The notes beneath the pieces are model-generated. The model was not told where the DNA came from and did no database searches. It worked only from the letters and a program-made list of their open reading frames with translations. Positions 8,744-16,772 of a DNA stretch of 64,000 nt are shown one piece after another. A program made the translations under genes and the position numbers. Origin of the DNA: JBAIYU01 sp036763085 (GTDB taxonomy: Bacteria; Bacillota; Negativicutes; DSM-1736; Dendrosporobacteraceae); assembly GCF_036763085.1 (NCBI RefSeq), contig NZ_JBAIYU010000021.1:76950-140949 (forward strand). Reading direction: 5' to 3'. Positions within the stretch are counted from its first letter, which is position 1. Every line of letters begins with the position of its first letter.

Positions 8744-9610
8744 CTATTTCTTATTAAAAATTGCTACAAGTTCAGTAGTTGAACCTTGAACTGATTCAAC
8801 CATGCCAATTATATCCTGCATAGCACGTGCTTGTTCATTCGATATCTCGGCGGATTGATTAATACCTTCAATAACCTTTTGGATAGCTGCCTGTATCTCT
8901 AATAGTATTACATTTATTTTTTCAGTAGCATCAGCACTGTTTTGGGCAAGTTTCTGCATTTCCTGAGCCACGACTGCAAACCCACGGCCATGGATTCCCG
9001 CTCTAGCAGCCTCAATTGATGCATTAAGACTTAGCAATTTTGTTTGCGTTGCTATTCCACGACTCATGTCAAGAATTTTACCAGTATCTTTTACTTTCTG
9101 AGCTGATTCGTGTGAAACCTTGACAACGTTATCAGTAGTAGCAGCAAGTTCTTCAGAGGAAGCCGAAATCTCCTCAACAGCTGCTGCTGCTTGCTGAACA
9201 TTATCCGATACTAAATCAACGACTTTTGATACTGCCTGTTTCTGTATTTCTTCCTTAACTCGGTAGCCTACAATTGTCGCTGCTACTTGAGTCAGCGGCT
9301 TTGCAACCTCAACACTTCCGCTAATTCCGAAGCTGCCAATTCGTGTCCCGTCGATAGAAATAACACAATTGTAGCCTTCTTTTATCTGGGAATTTCTTGC
9401 TGCTTCTTCAGCCGTAACTGCATACTCATCCATTATCCCCTGCATAATTTTTTGGGCTCCACTATGTAATGTGCCAACACGTACCCCACCAACGGTGTCA
9501 GCAATAATGTTGCCATTTTCATTACAGACTATCATGTTATAACCTGTTTTACCTGCTACAAACTTTACAATCTCTGCTGCTAATTCTGAGCTAATTTTAT
9601 AATCAGCCAT
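8744..9610 (-). CDS. Soluble methyl-accepting chemotaxis-type receptor with diacid-recognition domain
   Basis: A 288-residue protein without membrane spans. Residues about 1-130 match the sugar-diacid recognition domain of CdaR-type regulators (IVCNENGNIIADT, then RVGTLHSGAQ). Residues about 140-285 are the MCP signalling coiled coil with its conserved tip (LLSLNASIEAARAG, HGRGFAVVAQE). It is probably a cytoplasmic chemoreceptor that senses a small carboxylate and signals to CheA/CheW encoded elsewhere. No CheB/CheR pentapeptide tail was seen. The ATG at 9610 is preferred over an in-frame GTG at 9619. It stands alone, flanked on both sides by related hairpin elements. Confidence 0.85.
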   Translation of the reverse strand: MADYKISSELAAEIVKFVAGKTGYNMIVCNENGNIIADTVGGVRVGTLHSGAQKIMQGIMDEYAVTAEEAARNSQIKEGYNCVISIDGTRIGSFGISGSVEVAKPLTQVAATIVGYRVKEEIQKQAVSKVVDLVSDNVQQAAAAVEEISASSEELAATTDNVVKVSHESAQKVKDTGKILDMSRGIATQTKLLSLNASIEAARAGIHGRGFAVVAQEMQKLAQNSADATEKINVILLEIQAAIQKVIEGINQSAEISNEQARAMQDIIGMVESVQGSTTELVAIFNKK

Positions 9611-9692
9611 TCCCCGCACACCCTCTCTGATATATAGAGCCTTTTAGAGAGTGCTTCGACAATAACATTCAAACTCCTGCAATTTTCAATCT

Positions 9693-9789
9693 AAAATAGC
9701 CGTAGCGCCGTCTGCTAACTGGTAGCAAACGGCGCCTGTTAGGATGAGGTGTCTTTTAACTACCTCTCCACTATTAATATATGCAATTT
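9693..9789 (-). other. Structured element ending in a terminator, copy 2
   Basis: Second copy of the arrangement at 8605-8702, on the same strand: TTGCATA, TAATAGTGG, a GAGGT/ACCTC hairpin, then a GC-rich hairpin with GGCGCCGTTTG and CGGCGCTACGG (9699-9736) and a T-rich tract. It lies between the nuclease-like gene and the chemoreceptor gene, so it could be a terminator of the former, a leader of the latter, or a separate small RNA. Confidence 0.55.
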
Positions 9790-9830
9790 CTATTGAAAAA
9801 ATTGCTATATCCTAAAAAATTTAAATGCCC

Positions 9831-10334
9831 TTAATAGCCGATAATTAGTAAGCTATCAATATATGTAAAGATACGTTCTATTTTGCATAAGCGCTTAATT
9901 GTGTTGTTATAAAATTCACTGCTGTTTTGCTGACCTTGTCTTACAACTGGAACTAGTAAAACCCCATGTCTGATAACTGATGATTCAGCAAACTTGCAAA
10001 TATTCTTCCAAATATTATTAATTTCCCCTTTTTCAACCTCTACGGCTATTTGTAGTTCCGGATGGAAGAAATCTACTTCAAAATTAAGCCCACGTCGAAA
10101 AAGATTCTCATACTGACGGTTTGTAACAGAATGCATAAAACCTAATTGTTTCATATCATTAACAATTACTTTCTCGGCTTCAATGCTTTTTCTAAAAGGG
10201 GTATTGCGAATTTCGGCCAACGGATCAGAATTATTCATTACGACCTGGCACAAATGATCTTCACTGGGGTTGTAAACATTTTTGTGGAGGTATTGTCGGG
10301 GCGGGTATTCAAGCCGCTGAATCATTTGTTGCAT
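9831..10334 (-). CDS. Unrecognised protein with a restriction-endonuclease-like motif
   Basis: A 167-residue protein that I could not assign to a named family. In its middle, FEVDFFHPELQIAVEVEKG resembles the Asp...Glu-x-(Glu/Lys) core of PD-(D/E)XK nucleases: a strand ending in Asp, about twelve residues, then Glu-Val-Glu-Lys. A helix and a hydrophobic strand (GVLLVPVV) follow. It could equally be a non-catalytic relative. No partner methylase or toxin/antitoxin gene is adjacent. The ATG at 10334 follows GGAAGGAG; an upstream in-frame ATG at 10370 lies inside a hairpin and has no site. Confidence 0.6.
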   Translation of the reverse strand: MQQMIQRLEYPPRQYLHKNVYNPSEDHLCQVVMNNSDPLAEIRNTPFRKSIEAEKVIVNDMKQLGFMHSVTNRQYENLFRRGLNFEVDFFHPELQIAVEVEKGEINNIWKNICKFAESSVIRHGVLLVPVVRQGQQNSSEFYNNTIKRLCKIERIFTYIDSLLIIGY

Positions 10335-10354
10335 TAGAAACTCCTTCCTGGCAA

Positions 10355-10388
10355 CTAACAAAGCATTCATTGCTGAATGCTTTGTTAG
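10355..10388. other. 15-bp inverted repeat upstream of the nuclease-like gene
   Basis: Perfect 15-base arms (10355-10369 and 10374-10388) with a 4-base loop, between the SpoIID stop and the ribosome binding site of the next gene. It lacks a T tract on the minus strand, so it may be a weak terminator, an mRNA-stabilising hairpin, or an operator. Confidence 0.6.
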
Positions 10389-10406
10389 CTTGAAACCATA
10401 ACTTTA

Positions 10407-11444
10407 CTATTGATATAACTTAGTAACTTCTGCCCCTACATAATAGTGATTAATTATATCAGAAGAATTTTTTCCCTGTTTAGCAAAAGTATAAGCACCC
10501 CATTGGCAAAGACCAACTCCATTACCCCAGCCTAATCCTTTGAAAGTAAAATCTTTGCCATCATAAGACATATCGGTAATTAAGGTAGATTTCAAACGGT
10601 CAAAACCTACAGCTTTTCTAAATTCAGCACCATATACTTTTTTATTCCCTGCACCTATAAACAAAATTCTACCAGATGGACCTTTTTCCAATATCTTAAT
10701 ATCACCTGGATTTCCACTATATCCTACTGCAGAAGCTACTTGCGACCCTGGTATCTTTACTGTCCACGACTTTATGTTATCAGGTGCATATTCAAAGCAA
10801 TTATCTGTAACTGGCTGAAAATACGGCGCCGGATGTGGAATTTCTTTTGGAAAACTTTCATCTTTAGTTGCTGCAATTTGTCCGTTGCAGGAACTGTAAA
10901 TAGCATTTATTAATCCGCCGCCATAAAGGAGTACTTGGCCCCTAGTTCTCTTAACAGCTTCACGGACATTATCGTTAACTTTTTCTGGCGCGAATGCCTG
11001 CAACTCTTCTTTAGAGGTACTAACATCTGCATTGTGCAGTCTCTTGATGGTGCCAGCCTCGATCGCATTAATAGTAAGCGTTCTGGAAGCTATGGCCTGT
11101 GCAGCTAATGCTTCTATCGGCCACTCTGGCTGCATTTCTTGCGCTATAACACCTTCAATGTACTTTTCTAAAGGCATACTTTCAATTGTGCCTCTGTCGG
11201 CTCGCCAAACTTTTACTACAGGTTCAGACTTATATTTGCTTGAATCAAACTGTGGAACGCCAGGTATTGGCTCAACCTTTTGTTTAGGCGGCACCGCTTG
11301 CGGTACTCTATCCATCGGCGCCGGACTAGGCGTCTCTGGAACTGGTTTAGGGGCGGGAGGACGCATTAGTGCATATACTCCCATGATTAATAGAATGACT
11401 GCGACTGCGATGATTGCGATATTTGACTTCTTATTTTTTAGCAT
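10407..11444 (-). CDS. spoIID: SpoIID/LytB-domain protein (stage II sporulation protein D)
   Basis: A 345-residue protein with a cytoplasmic start, one membrane span (about 9-27), a Pro-rich linker to about residue 62, and a SpoIID/LytB domain. SpoIID is a lytic transglycosylase that removes peptidoglycan during engulfment. The catalytic Glu lies in VIAQEMQPEWP, followed by EALAAQAIASRT. The C-terminal motif reads GLGWGNGVGLCQWGA, where an HGVG-type His is usual; the Asn here is unusual. Length matches Bacillus SpoIID, but several paralogues exist in this group, so the exact orthologue is not certain. A gap of 52 bases follows vanW; the two are probably co-transcribed. Confidence 0.8.
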   Translation of the reverse strand: MLKNKKSNIAIIAVAVILLIMGVYALMRPPAPKPVPETPSPAPMDRVPQAVPPKQKVEPIPGVPQFDSSKYKSEPVVKVWRADRGTIESMPLEKYIEGVIAQEMQPEWPIEALAAQAIASRTLTINAIEAGTIKRLHNADVSTSKEELQAFAPEKVNDNVREAVKRTRGQVLLYGGGLINAIYSSCNGQIAATKDESFPKEIPHPAPYFQPVTDNCFEYAPDNIKSWTVKIPGSQVASAVGYSGNPGDIKILEKGPSGRILFIGAGNKKVYGAEFRKAVGFDRLKSTLITDMSYDGKDFTFKGLGWGNGVGLCQWGAYTFAKQGKNSSDIINHYYVGAEVTKLYQ

Positions 11445-11496
11445 ACACTCCCACCTCAGTTGTTATTATGTTTAGTAACCTTGGTTTTTATACAAG

Positions 11497-12324
11497 CTAT
11501 TTATCTATTGATAGCAAATCAACCGAAAGTTTTTTATTTTTCTCAATAACCCTAATTACGAGTTGTTTTCTCGATGTGTTGACAAATCTAAAATCTTTAT
11601 CAGTATATATTGTCGCATCCCGCCCAGGTGGAACATAGTTTACTGCACGCGAGTGCGGATGCCTTTCAGTTACCTTTAAGTCTGCCGCTAGTACAGCATT
11701 ATAGAGTGTGGATGAAACCTGGCACATTCCGCCGCCAACTTCTAAAACTGCCTGTCCATCTTCCCCAAATATTATGGCTTCTTGAAAGCCCTTTTCTTTT
11801 GTTGGCTCGCCAGCAGCTCTATTAAAGGAAAACTCTTGCCCGACTTCAAGATCAGTATTATTTATAAAGCTGGCTGTTAATCTTAAATTATGCAATCTTC
11901 CCGGACTGTCATCTAAAATGTCAGTAACGAAGCTACCCATGACTCTCGCTTTTCGCAGTTCGTTTTCCGTAATAATGGGTTTTATCACACTAAATATAGC
12001 ACTAACTTTAGCATGCGGTTTAGCTTCCAATACATTGGCGACTGTTTGGTTAATGTCTAGCGTTTTCCCGGCTTGTTCTGACATTATTACTCCTGCCCCA
12101 TCAAAGTACGCATTTCTTGCAGGCTGGTTTTTCTTGGCTGCAACCTCTTGCATCAGAATATTTAATTCCTCTTTTGATATTCCACCTGCATCAAGTCCTT
12201 CGACCGTGACTCCCGGCGAAACCCGCCTATCATCCAGTTTATAAGTCTTATTAGGCATGCAGGCACAAGAAATAATAAGTAATATTATTATAGTAAGTAG
12301 AAATATAGGAGAGCTTCTTCTCAT
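11497..12324 (-). CDS. VanW-family lipoprotein
   Basis: A 275-residue protein with an N-terminal hydrophobic segment ending in LIISCAC, which fits a lipobox or an uncleaved anchor. The C-terminal half is the VanW domain: FSFNRAAGEPT, then GGGMCQVSSTLYNA and HPHSRAVNYVPPGRDAT, all typical. The N-terminal half resembles the peptidoglycan-binding-4 region (VTVEGLDAGGIS...). VanW was named from a vancomycin gene cluster, but the molecular role is unknown and most homologues have no link to resistance. It is the first gene of a pair with SpoIID, divergent from the MurE paralogue, which suggests a cell-wall theme. Confidence 0.85.
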   Translation of the reverse strand: MRRSSPIFLLTIIILLIISCACMPNKTYKLDDRRVSPGVTVEGLDAGGISKEELNILMQEVAAKKNQPARNAYFDGAGVIMSEQAGKTLDINQTVANVLEAKPHAKVSAIFSVIKPIITENELRKARVMGSFVTDILDDSPGRLHNLRLTASFINNTDLEVGQEFSFNRAAGEPTKEKGFQEAIIFGEDGQAVLEVGGGMCQVSSTLYNAVLAADLKVTERHPHSRAVNYVPPGRDATIYTDKDFRFVNTSRKQLVIRVIEKNKKLSVDLLSIDK

Positions 12325-12428
12325 AATAGCAGTCCTCTAAAAACAAATATTTTATCTTCCTCACTTTTAGCAGGTGTCAGTAATACAATGCTACTACGAC
12401 ATTTTTATAAAGCTGGGAAGTGAGTTTC

Positions 12429-13910
12429 ATGTGTAAACTGGAGAATATACTGCCCCGTGCAACAGGAATTACCTGTGATTCTCGTAAAGTAAAAGCAGGC
12501 TTTATTTTCGTTGCTGTTCAAGGCCATAAATTCGATGGAAATATGTTCATAGATGATGCTATTAGCCGAGGGGCTATTGCCATAGTAACTGATTCAAAAA
12601 AAATCAACCTGGGTGTCCCAACATTTTTAGTCAAGAATGCTCGTCAGGCATTATCTCGGTTAGCCGCTGAGTTCTACAATCATCCTTCACGTGAACTTCA
12701 GTTAGTAGGCATAACTGGTACCAATGGCAAAACTACCATAGCCCATATGACCGAACATATTTTTCGCAGCCACGGGTTCAATACCGGTCTGATTGGAACA
12801 CTCGAGGTAAACTTAGGTAAAACATCACATGCTAGCACACTTACTACGCCTGACGCTGCCGAACTTCAATATTATTTTCGAAATATGCGGCAAAATGGCG
12901 TAACCCATGCTGCAATGGAAGTTTCGGCCCAAGGAATTGATATGAACCGTACTGATGATGTCTCTTTTACTTGTGGAATAATATCGAATATAACAAAGGA
13001 TCATTTAGACTTTTACGCCGATTTTAAGTCATACGTAAATACTAAAAAACACTTTCTTCATTTACTTAATCCTGGTACACCGCTGGTCATTAATGTTGAT
13101 GATAAATTCTGTCAAGACATAGCGGCAAATTACTCTGGGATGCTTATAACCATAAGCTTATTCACAAAAGATGCTGATATATCTGCTGAAATAATTAGCA
13201 CATCTACTTATGGAAGCAATATTCGTGTAAATATTAATAATCAGATTAACCTTGCTTCTGGCTTAATAATTTTGCCTGAACAACTTGAATTAAAACTAAT
13301 TATTCCCGGACATCACAATATTCAGAATGCATTACTGGCAATTGCGGCTGGGCTCTTGGCTGGCCTTCCCTTAACTACGATCGGCAAAGCACTATCAGAA
13401 TTTAAAAGTGTAGATCGTCGAATGACAGTTTTTCACTTAGAAGGCCGAACGATCGTTGACGATACTGCCCTAAATCCAGGCAGCATTAATGCTGTTTTTG
13501 AAACAATCAGGCACATGCGCTTCAAGCGATTAATTGTTGCAAATGCCGTTCGCGGCAGCCGTGGCACTCAAATCAATTCAGATAATGCTGAGGTTCTTGC
13601 TAAGTGGCAGCAGCATTTACCTTTTACTCTTCTTGTCACTTCATCAACTGAAGCGGTCGACCCCTTGAATATTGTAACCACAGAAGAGTTACGAACTTTC
13701 ATTCAGACTCTTCACTTTCTAAACGCCGATTATACATATATTGCATCTTTGCACGAAACTATAGTTCATGCCTATGAGCTCACTTCGCCAGGTGATCTTT
13801 TACTGCTAATAGGTGCGCAGGGTATGGATAAAGGACGCCAAATATTAACTGCGCTTTCACGTTTGGAATGTATTAATCCGTTGTTGTCCTCATCCTGTCC
13901 CTTTTTGTGA
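12429..13910 (+). CDS. MurE-like Mur ligase paralogue
   Basis: A 493-residue ATP-dependent ligase of the Mur family. The N-terminal domain resembles MurE (GITCDSRKVKAGFIFVAV). The P-loop is GITGTNGKTT, followed by TTPDAAELQ and MEVSAQGID. Two MurE landmarks are altered: the DNPR motif that selects diaminopimelate is absent, and the DDYAHNP segment reads VDDTALNPGS. True MurE is normally in the division cluster, so this is probably a paralogue acting on another substrate, possibly another cell-wall precursor. The ATG at 12429 is preferred (GGGAAGTGAG upstream); an in-frame GTG lies nine bases earlier. It is divergent from vanW, and its end overlaps a small convergent gene by 38 bases. Confidence 0.8.
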   Translation: MCKLENILPRATGITCDSRKVKAGFIFVAVQGHKFDGNMFIDDAISRGAIAIVTDSKKINLGVPTFLVKNARQALSRLAAEFYNHPSRELQLVGITGTNGKTTIAHMTEHIFRSHGFNTGLIGTLEVNLGKTSHASTLTTPDAAELQYYFRNMRQNGVTHAAMEVSAQGIDMNRTDDVSFTCGIISNITKDHLDFYADFKSYVNTKKHFLHLLNPGTPLVINVDDKFCQDIAANYSGMLITISLFTKDADISAEIISTSTYGSNIRVNINNQINLASGLIILPEQLELKLIIPGHHNIQNALLAIAAGLLAGLPLTTIGKALSEFKSVDRRMTVFHLEGRTIVDDTALNPGSINAVFETIRHMRFKRLIVANAVRGSRGTQINSDNAEVLAKWQQHLPFTLLVTSSTEAVDPLNIVTTEELRTFIQTLHFLNADYTYIASLHETIVHAYELTSPGDLLLLIGAQGMDKGRQILTALSRLECINPLLSSSCPFL

Positions 13911-14064
13911 GATTTTTAGTCGAATGTGTATGAACATCGGCTCTAATCAGCTCTGGAGCAGGCGAAAACATTATCTGTTCGAGTTCTGGTTTTTTGAGTT
14001 CTTCAATATTTAGTTTTACTTGTTCATCATGGTTAGACATAATGCCATCGTTAGAAATATTCAT
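13873..14064 (-). CDS. Small hypothetical protein (63 aa)
   Basis: A short, charged protein without recognised domain (NIEELKKPELEQIMFSPAPE in the middle). The ATG has a very good GGAGGTG site, the main support for the gene. A longer reading frame upstream has no site. Its last 38 bases overlap the 3' end of the convergent MurE paralogue. Confidence 0.55.
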   Translation of the reverse strand: MNISNDGIMSNHDEQVKLNIEELKKPELEQIMFSPAPELIRADVHTHSTKNLTKRDRMRTTTD

Positions 14065-14114
14065 TTTACACACCTCCAGTAATTTATTATATCCATCTGT
14101 ATTTAAAAGATAAA

Positions 14115-14168
14115 ATAAAGTGATAAAGGCACATAAACAATAGTGTTTATGTGCCTTTATCACTTTAT
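14115..14168. terminator. Long hairpin terminator between LarA and the small gene
   Basis: Perfect 24-base arms (14115-14138 and 14145-14168) with a 6-base loop. The right arm reaches the larA stop. A-rich sequence on the left gives a T-rich run on the minus strand. Confidence 0.75.
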
Positions 14169-15442
14169 TAACCAACAATAACTGATACTCCGTCAGGAAC
14201 TACAGTATATCGAGCATCTGCTCCAGCTATCTCTTCGGCCATTGCCATAGCCTCGGGAAGTGTTTTTGCTACCTTCATCTGCATATCAGTGATAAGCTTT
14301 GGATCACATTGATCGGAAACCAAAATTACAGTATGTTTAAGTAATACACGTGCTAATATTTGAGCTTCCCATTGATCCGCTATAGTCTCTTCCGCTGGTA
14401 TTTTCATAATTTTATCCATCACAGCTTGTGCATCTTTGGCCTCGGTAAACCAGCGGTAGAAAGCCTCCCCTCCATGGCCGTCATTGCAAGCAGCACATAT
14501 TATTATGACTCCACCCTTTTTACAGGTAGCTTCAGCAGCCGTCATCCCCTTGACTGCCTGATAAATATTTTGATCAAGCGGGTAGCCGCCATTAGAGGTA
14601 ATTACAATATCCGCTGGTTTAGCTTCTAATCGTGCCAAATCACCAGCAAATACAGTACCTTCTAAGTGGGCTTTTTCTACATCACCTGCGTAAGCTTTGA
14701 TGATTTTTTTGTCTGAGTCTATGATAACATTTAAAATAAATGCAAGTTTAGCGGTTTTTGCTGCATGAAGCATATCGATGTGAATAGGATTTCCGTCTAA
14801 CACACCAGTTCTGGCATTTTCGTGAGCAATAAATGCAGCATTATGGTTTGCTAAAACGGTAACTTTACTCACAACCCCTGGTAGTACACTTTTACGTCCA
14901 CCTGAGAATCCTGCAAAAAAGTGTGGTTCTATAAACCCTTCAGATACTAATAAATCTGCCTCAACTGCAACCTTATTAATTACAATATCACCACCAGAAG
15001 GCAGCTTACCAATATTCACCATAACATTTGGATCGAAGGCATTGTGAATAACAATTTTCTCGTTGGCAACTATTTCTTCACCAAATTTATGGATAAGCTC
15101 CTCTTTAGTGGTTAAGCGATGAAAGCCAGTAGCAATTAAAAATGTTATATCTGCATCAGGATTGCCGCTGCGAATCTCCTCGAGCATTACTGGAGCCATG
15201 ATTTTACTTGGAACAGGTCGAGTATGATCGCTTGCGATAATGACTATTTTCTTTTTACCTTTTGCTAATTCTCTCAGTCTTGGTGTACCAATAGGATTTT
15301 CTAGCGCCTTACGCACCAGTTCCTGTTCGCCTGCCTCAGGATGATAGTGATGAGCTTTTGATTCAAGTATACCTTCAAGCCGGTCATCTGGTACATTAGC
15401 AACTAAGTACGACTTAGCATACGGAATTTTAATCTCTGCCAT
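14168..15442 (-). CDS. larA: Nickel-pincer lactate racemase family protein (LarA)
   Basis: A 424-residue LarA/DUF2088 protein. LarA interconverts D- and L-lactate using a covalently bound nickel pincer nucleotide. His108, His174, Lys184 and His200 fall at exactly the numbering of the Lactobacillus plantarum enzyme; Lys184 (in GGRKSVLPG) carries the cofactor and His200 binds nickel. Some family members act on other 2-hydroxy acids, so the substrate is inferred. The cofactor genes larB, larC and larE are not in this window and must be elsewhere if it is active. The ATG follows a purine-rich site (GGAGAGAAT). It is transcribed alone. Confidence 0.85.
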   Translation of the reverse strand: MAEIKIPYAKSYLVANVPDDRLEGILESKAHHYHPEAGEQELVRKALENPIGTPRLRELAKGKKKIVIIASDHTRPVPSKIMAPVMLEEIRSGNPDADITFLIATGFHRLTTKEELIHKFGEEIVANEKIVIHNAFDPNVMVNIGKLPSGGDIVINKVAVEADLLVSEGFIEPHFFAGFSGGRKSVLPGVVSKVTVLANHNAAFIAHENARTGVLDGNPIHIDMLHAAKTAKLAFILNVIIDSDKKIIKAYAGDVEKAHLEGTVFAGDLARLEAKPADIVITSNGGYPLDQNIYQAVKGMTAAEATCKKGGVIIICAACNDGHGGEAFYRWFTEAKDAQAVMDKIMKIPAEETIADQWEAQILARVLLKHTVILVSDQCDPKLITDMQMKVAKTLPEAMAMAEEIAGADARYTVVPDGVSVIVG

Positions 15443-15616
15443 TATTTATTCTCTCCTTATACTCTATTTACCCCTACACATTTGTAGGGCAAACACCTAC
15501 ATTACTATTATACTTTGCTAATTATTTTCAAAATCCTTTTGAAAAAAGTATGTTAAATTATTAATTTACTTAAAACTCCTTTATTATTCATATACTAGAA
15601 CAAATTTCCATGCAAA

Positions 15617-15660
15617 AAAAAATAGCCTGCCGCTGCGATGCAATGGTCAGGCTATTTTTT
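15617..15660. terminator. Terminator of the DUF2156 gene
   Basis: Thirteen-base arms (15617-15629, 15648-15660) around an 18-base loop, A-rich on the left and T-rich on the right, so usable on either strand. It overlaps the stop codon of the DUF2156 gene. Confidence 0.75.
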
Positions 15661-16555
15661 ACTGTTCTGATAAAGTAACTGTATATTTTTCAATCATTTT
15701 AACAGGATGATAACTTTGTTTAGCTTTTCTTAAGCCAGGAATGCCCATATCTTCTTCACGGTTAATATATTCCATACTACCCCAGCTATGTTTACAAAAT
15801 TCTTGGTTAATAGCTGCATAAATTCCCTTTATATCTGGGTTAGCCTTTTCTACATGAATTACCGCTGTATCCTTATTTAGTCTTTCACCGAAACTAAAGG
15901 CTTCAACCTTTTTATCAACTAATACTACCCCGCCAACTAGTTTAAGCACATCAAAATTACTAAATACTTCGACGATAGCATTCTTCTCAGCTAATAACAT
16001 AGGATCTTTTGAACAGCCGCGTTTTTTACACCATTCATTAGTATTGGCTATACACTGCTCAATAAGATCTGATGTTAATGGAAGATACTCGGCATCACTG
16101 TGATTTTTCCGAAAGCTATTCACGTGATTCTTTTTAGAATGATAGCTTCGACCTTTAAGTTCAATTAAATCTTGCGCTCGATAAACGTAATCATAATTGT
16201 CTCTATCACTAGTAAAGGTAAATTCACCAGGCATTAGCTGCTCAATTAAATTAGCGACACGAGCTTCAACACCTCGTAAAGTAAATGGATTTCCTGTTTC
16301 CTTAAAATACTGCTGCCATTTTCCAATTGCATTATCCAGCAAATCATCCGGTCCTATCGGCTGAAGTGCAAAGTTGTGAGTACCCCATGCAGCCCGAATA
16401 TATAAGAATTCTTCTTCAACCGTCCATTCTATCTGGTAGACATTACGCCACATAAATAGATTGGTAAAGTTAAGATGAGCATTTTCATAGTAATTCTTCT
16501 GGAAAAACTCATCAAAAATAGGCTTATTATCTAATTCTATCTTTCGGAAATTAAT
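15659..16555 (-). CDS. DUF2156 protein (LPG_synthase_C / GNAT-like), apparent ATT start
   Basis: A 298-residue protein of the DUF2156 family, with two GNAT-like domains as in the C-terminal part of lysyl-phosphatidylglycerol synthase; the stand-alone forms have no firm function. Conserved stretches include LKGRSYHSKKNHVNSF and YINREEDMGIPGLRKAK. The first in-frame ATG (16453) would remove about 34 residues (FDEFFQKNYYENAHLNF...) that belong to the family's conserved N-terminus. The frame is open upstream to a stop at 16568 and contains no ATG, GTG or TTG. An ATT at 16553-16555 lies six bases after AGGAGGGG and is the likely start. Confidence 0.8.
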   Translation of the reverse strand: MNFRKIELDNKPIFDEFFQKNYYENAHLNFTNLFMWRNVYQIEWTVEEEFLYIRAAWGTHNFALQPIGPDDLLDNAIGKWQQYFKETGNPFTLRGVEARVANLIEQLMPGEFTFTSDRDNYDYVYRAQDLIELKGRSYHSKKNHVNSFRKNHSDAEYLPLTSDLIEQCIANTNEWCKKRGCSKDPMLLAEKNAIVEVFSNFDVLKLVGGVVLVDKKVEAFSFGERLNKDTAVIHVEKANPDIKGIYAAINQEFCKHSWGSMEYINREEDMGIPGLRKAKQSYHPVKMIEKYTVTLSEQ

Positions 16556-16772
16556 AAAAAACCCCTCCTATCGAAACTCTTTCCGAAATCCAAACTAAAT
16601 TATACCAGTTAATTCCTCTTGCTACAAACATTCAAATAAAGTTGAATAATTGCGTAATTTATTAATTTTCAGATTATGGCAGGATTTTACTATTTACACG
16701 CAGTATTTATGTTTTGCACATACTTATATATTATACGCTGTCGATATTTTACTTGTTCTGGAGGTGATTCAA

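Noticed and set aside
8605..9789. Reading the two hairpin elements as cyclic di-GMP (GEMM) riboswitches
   Set aside because: None of the GEMM core sequences are present; only the neighbourhood of a chemoreceptor suggested it.
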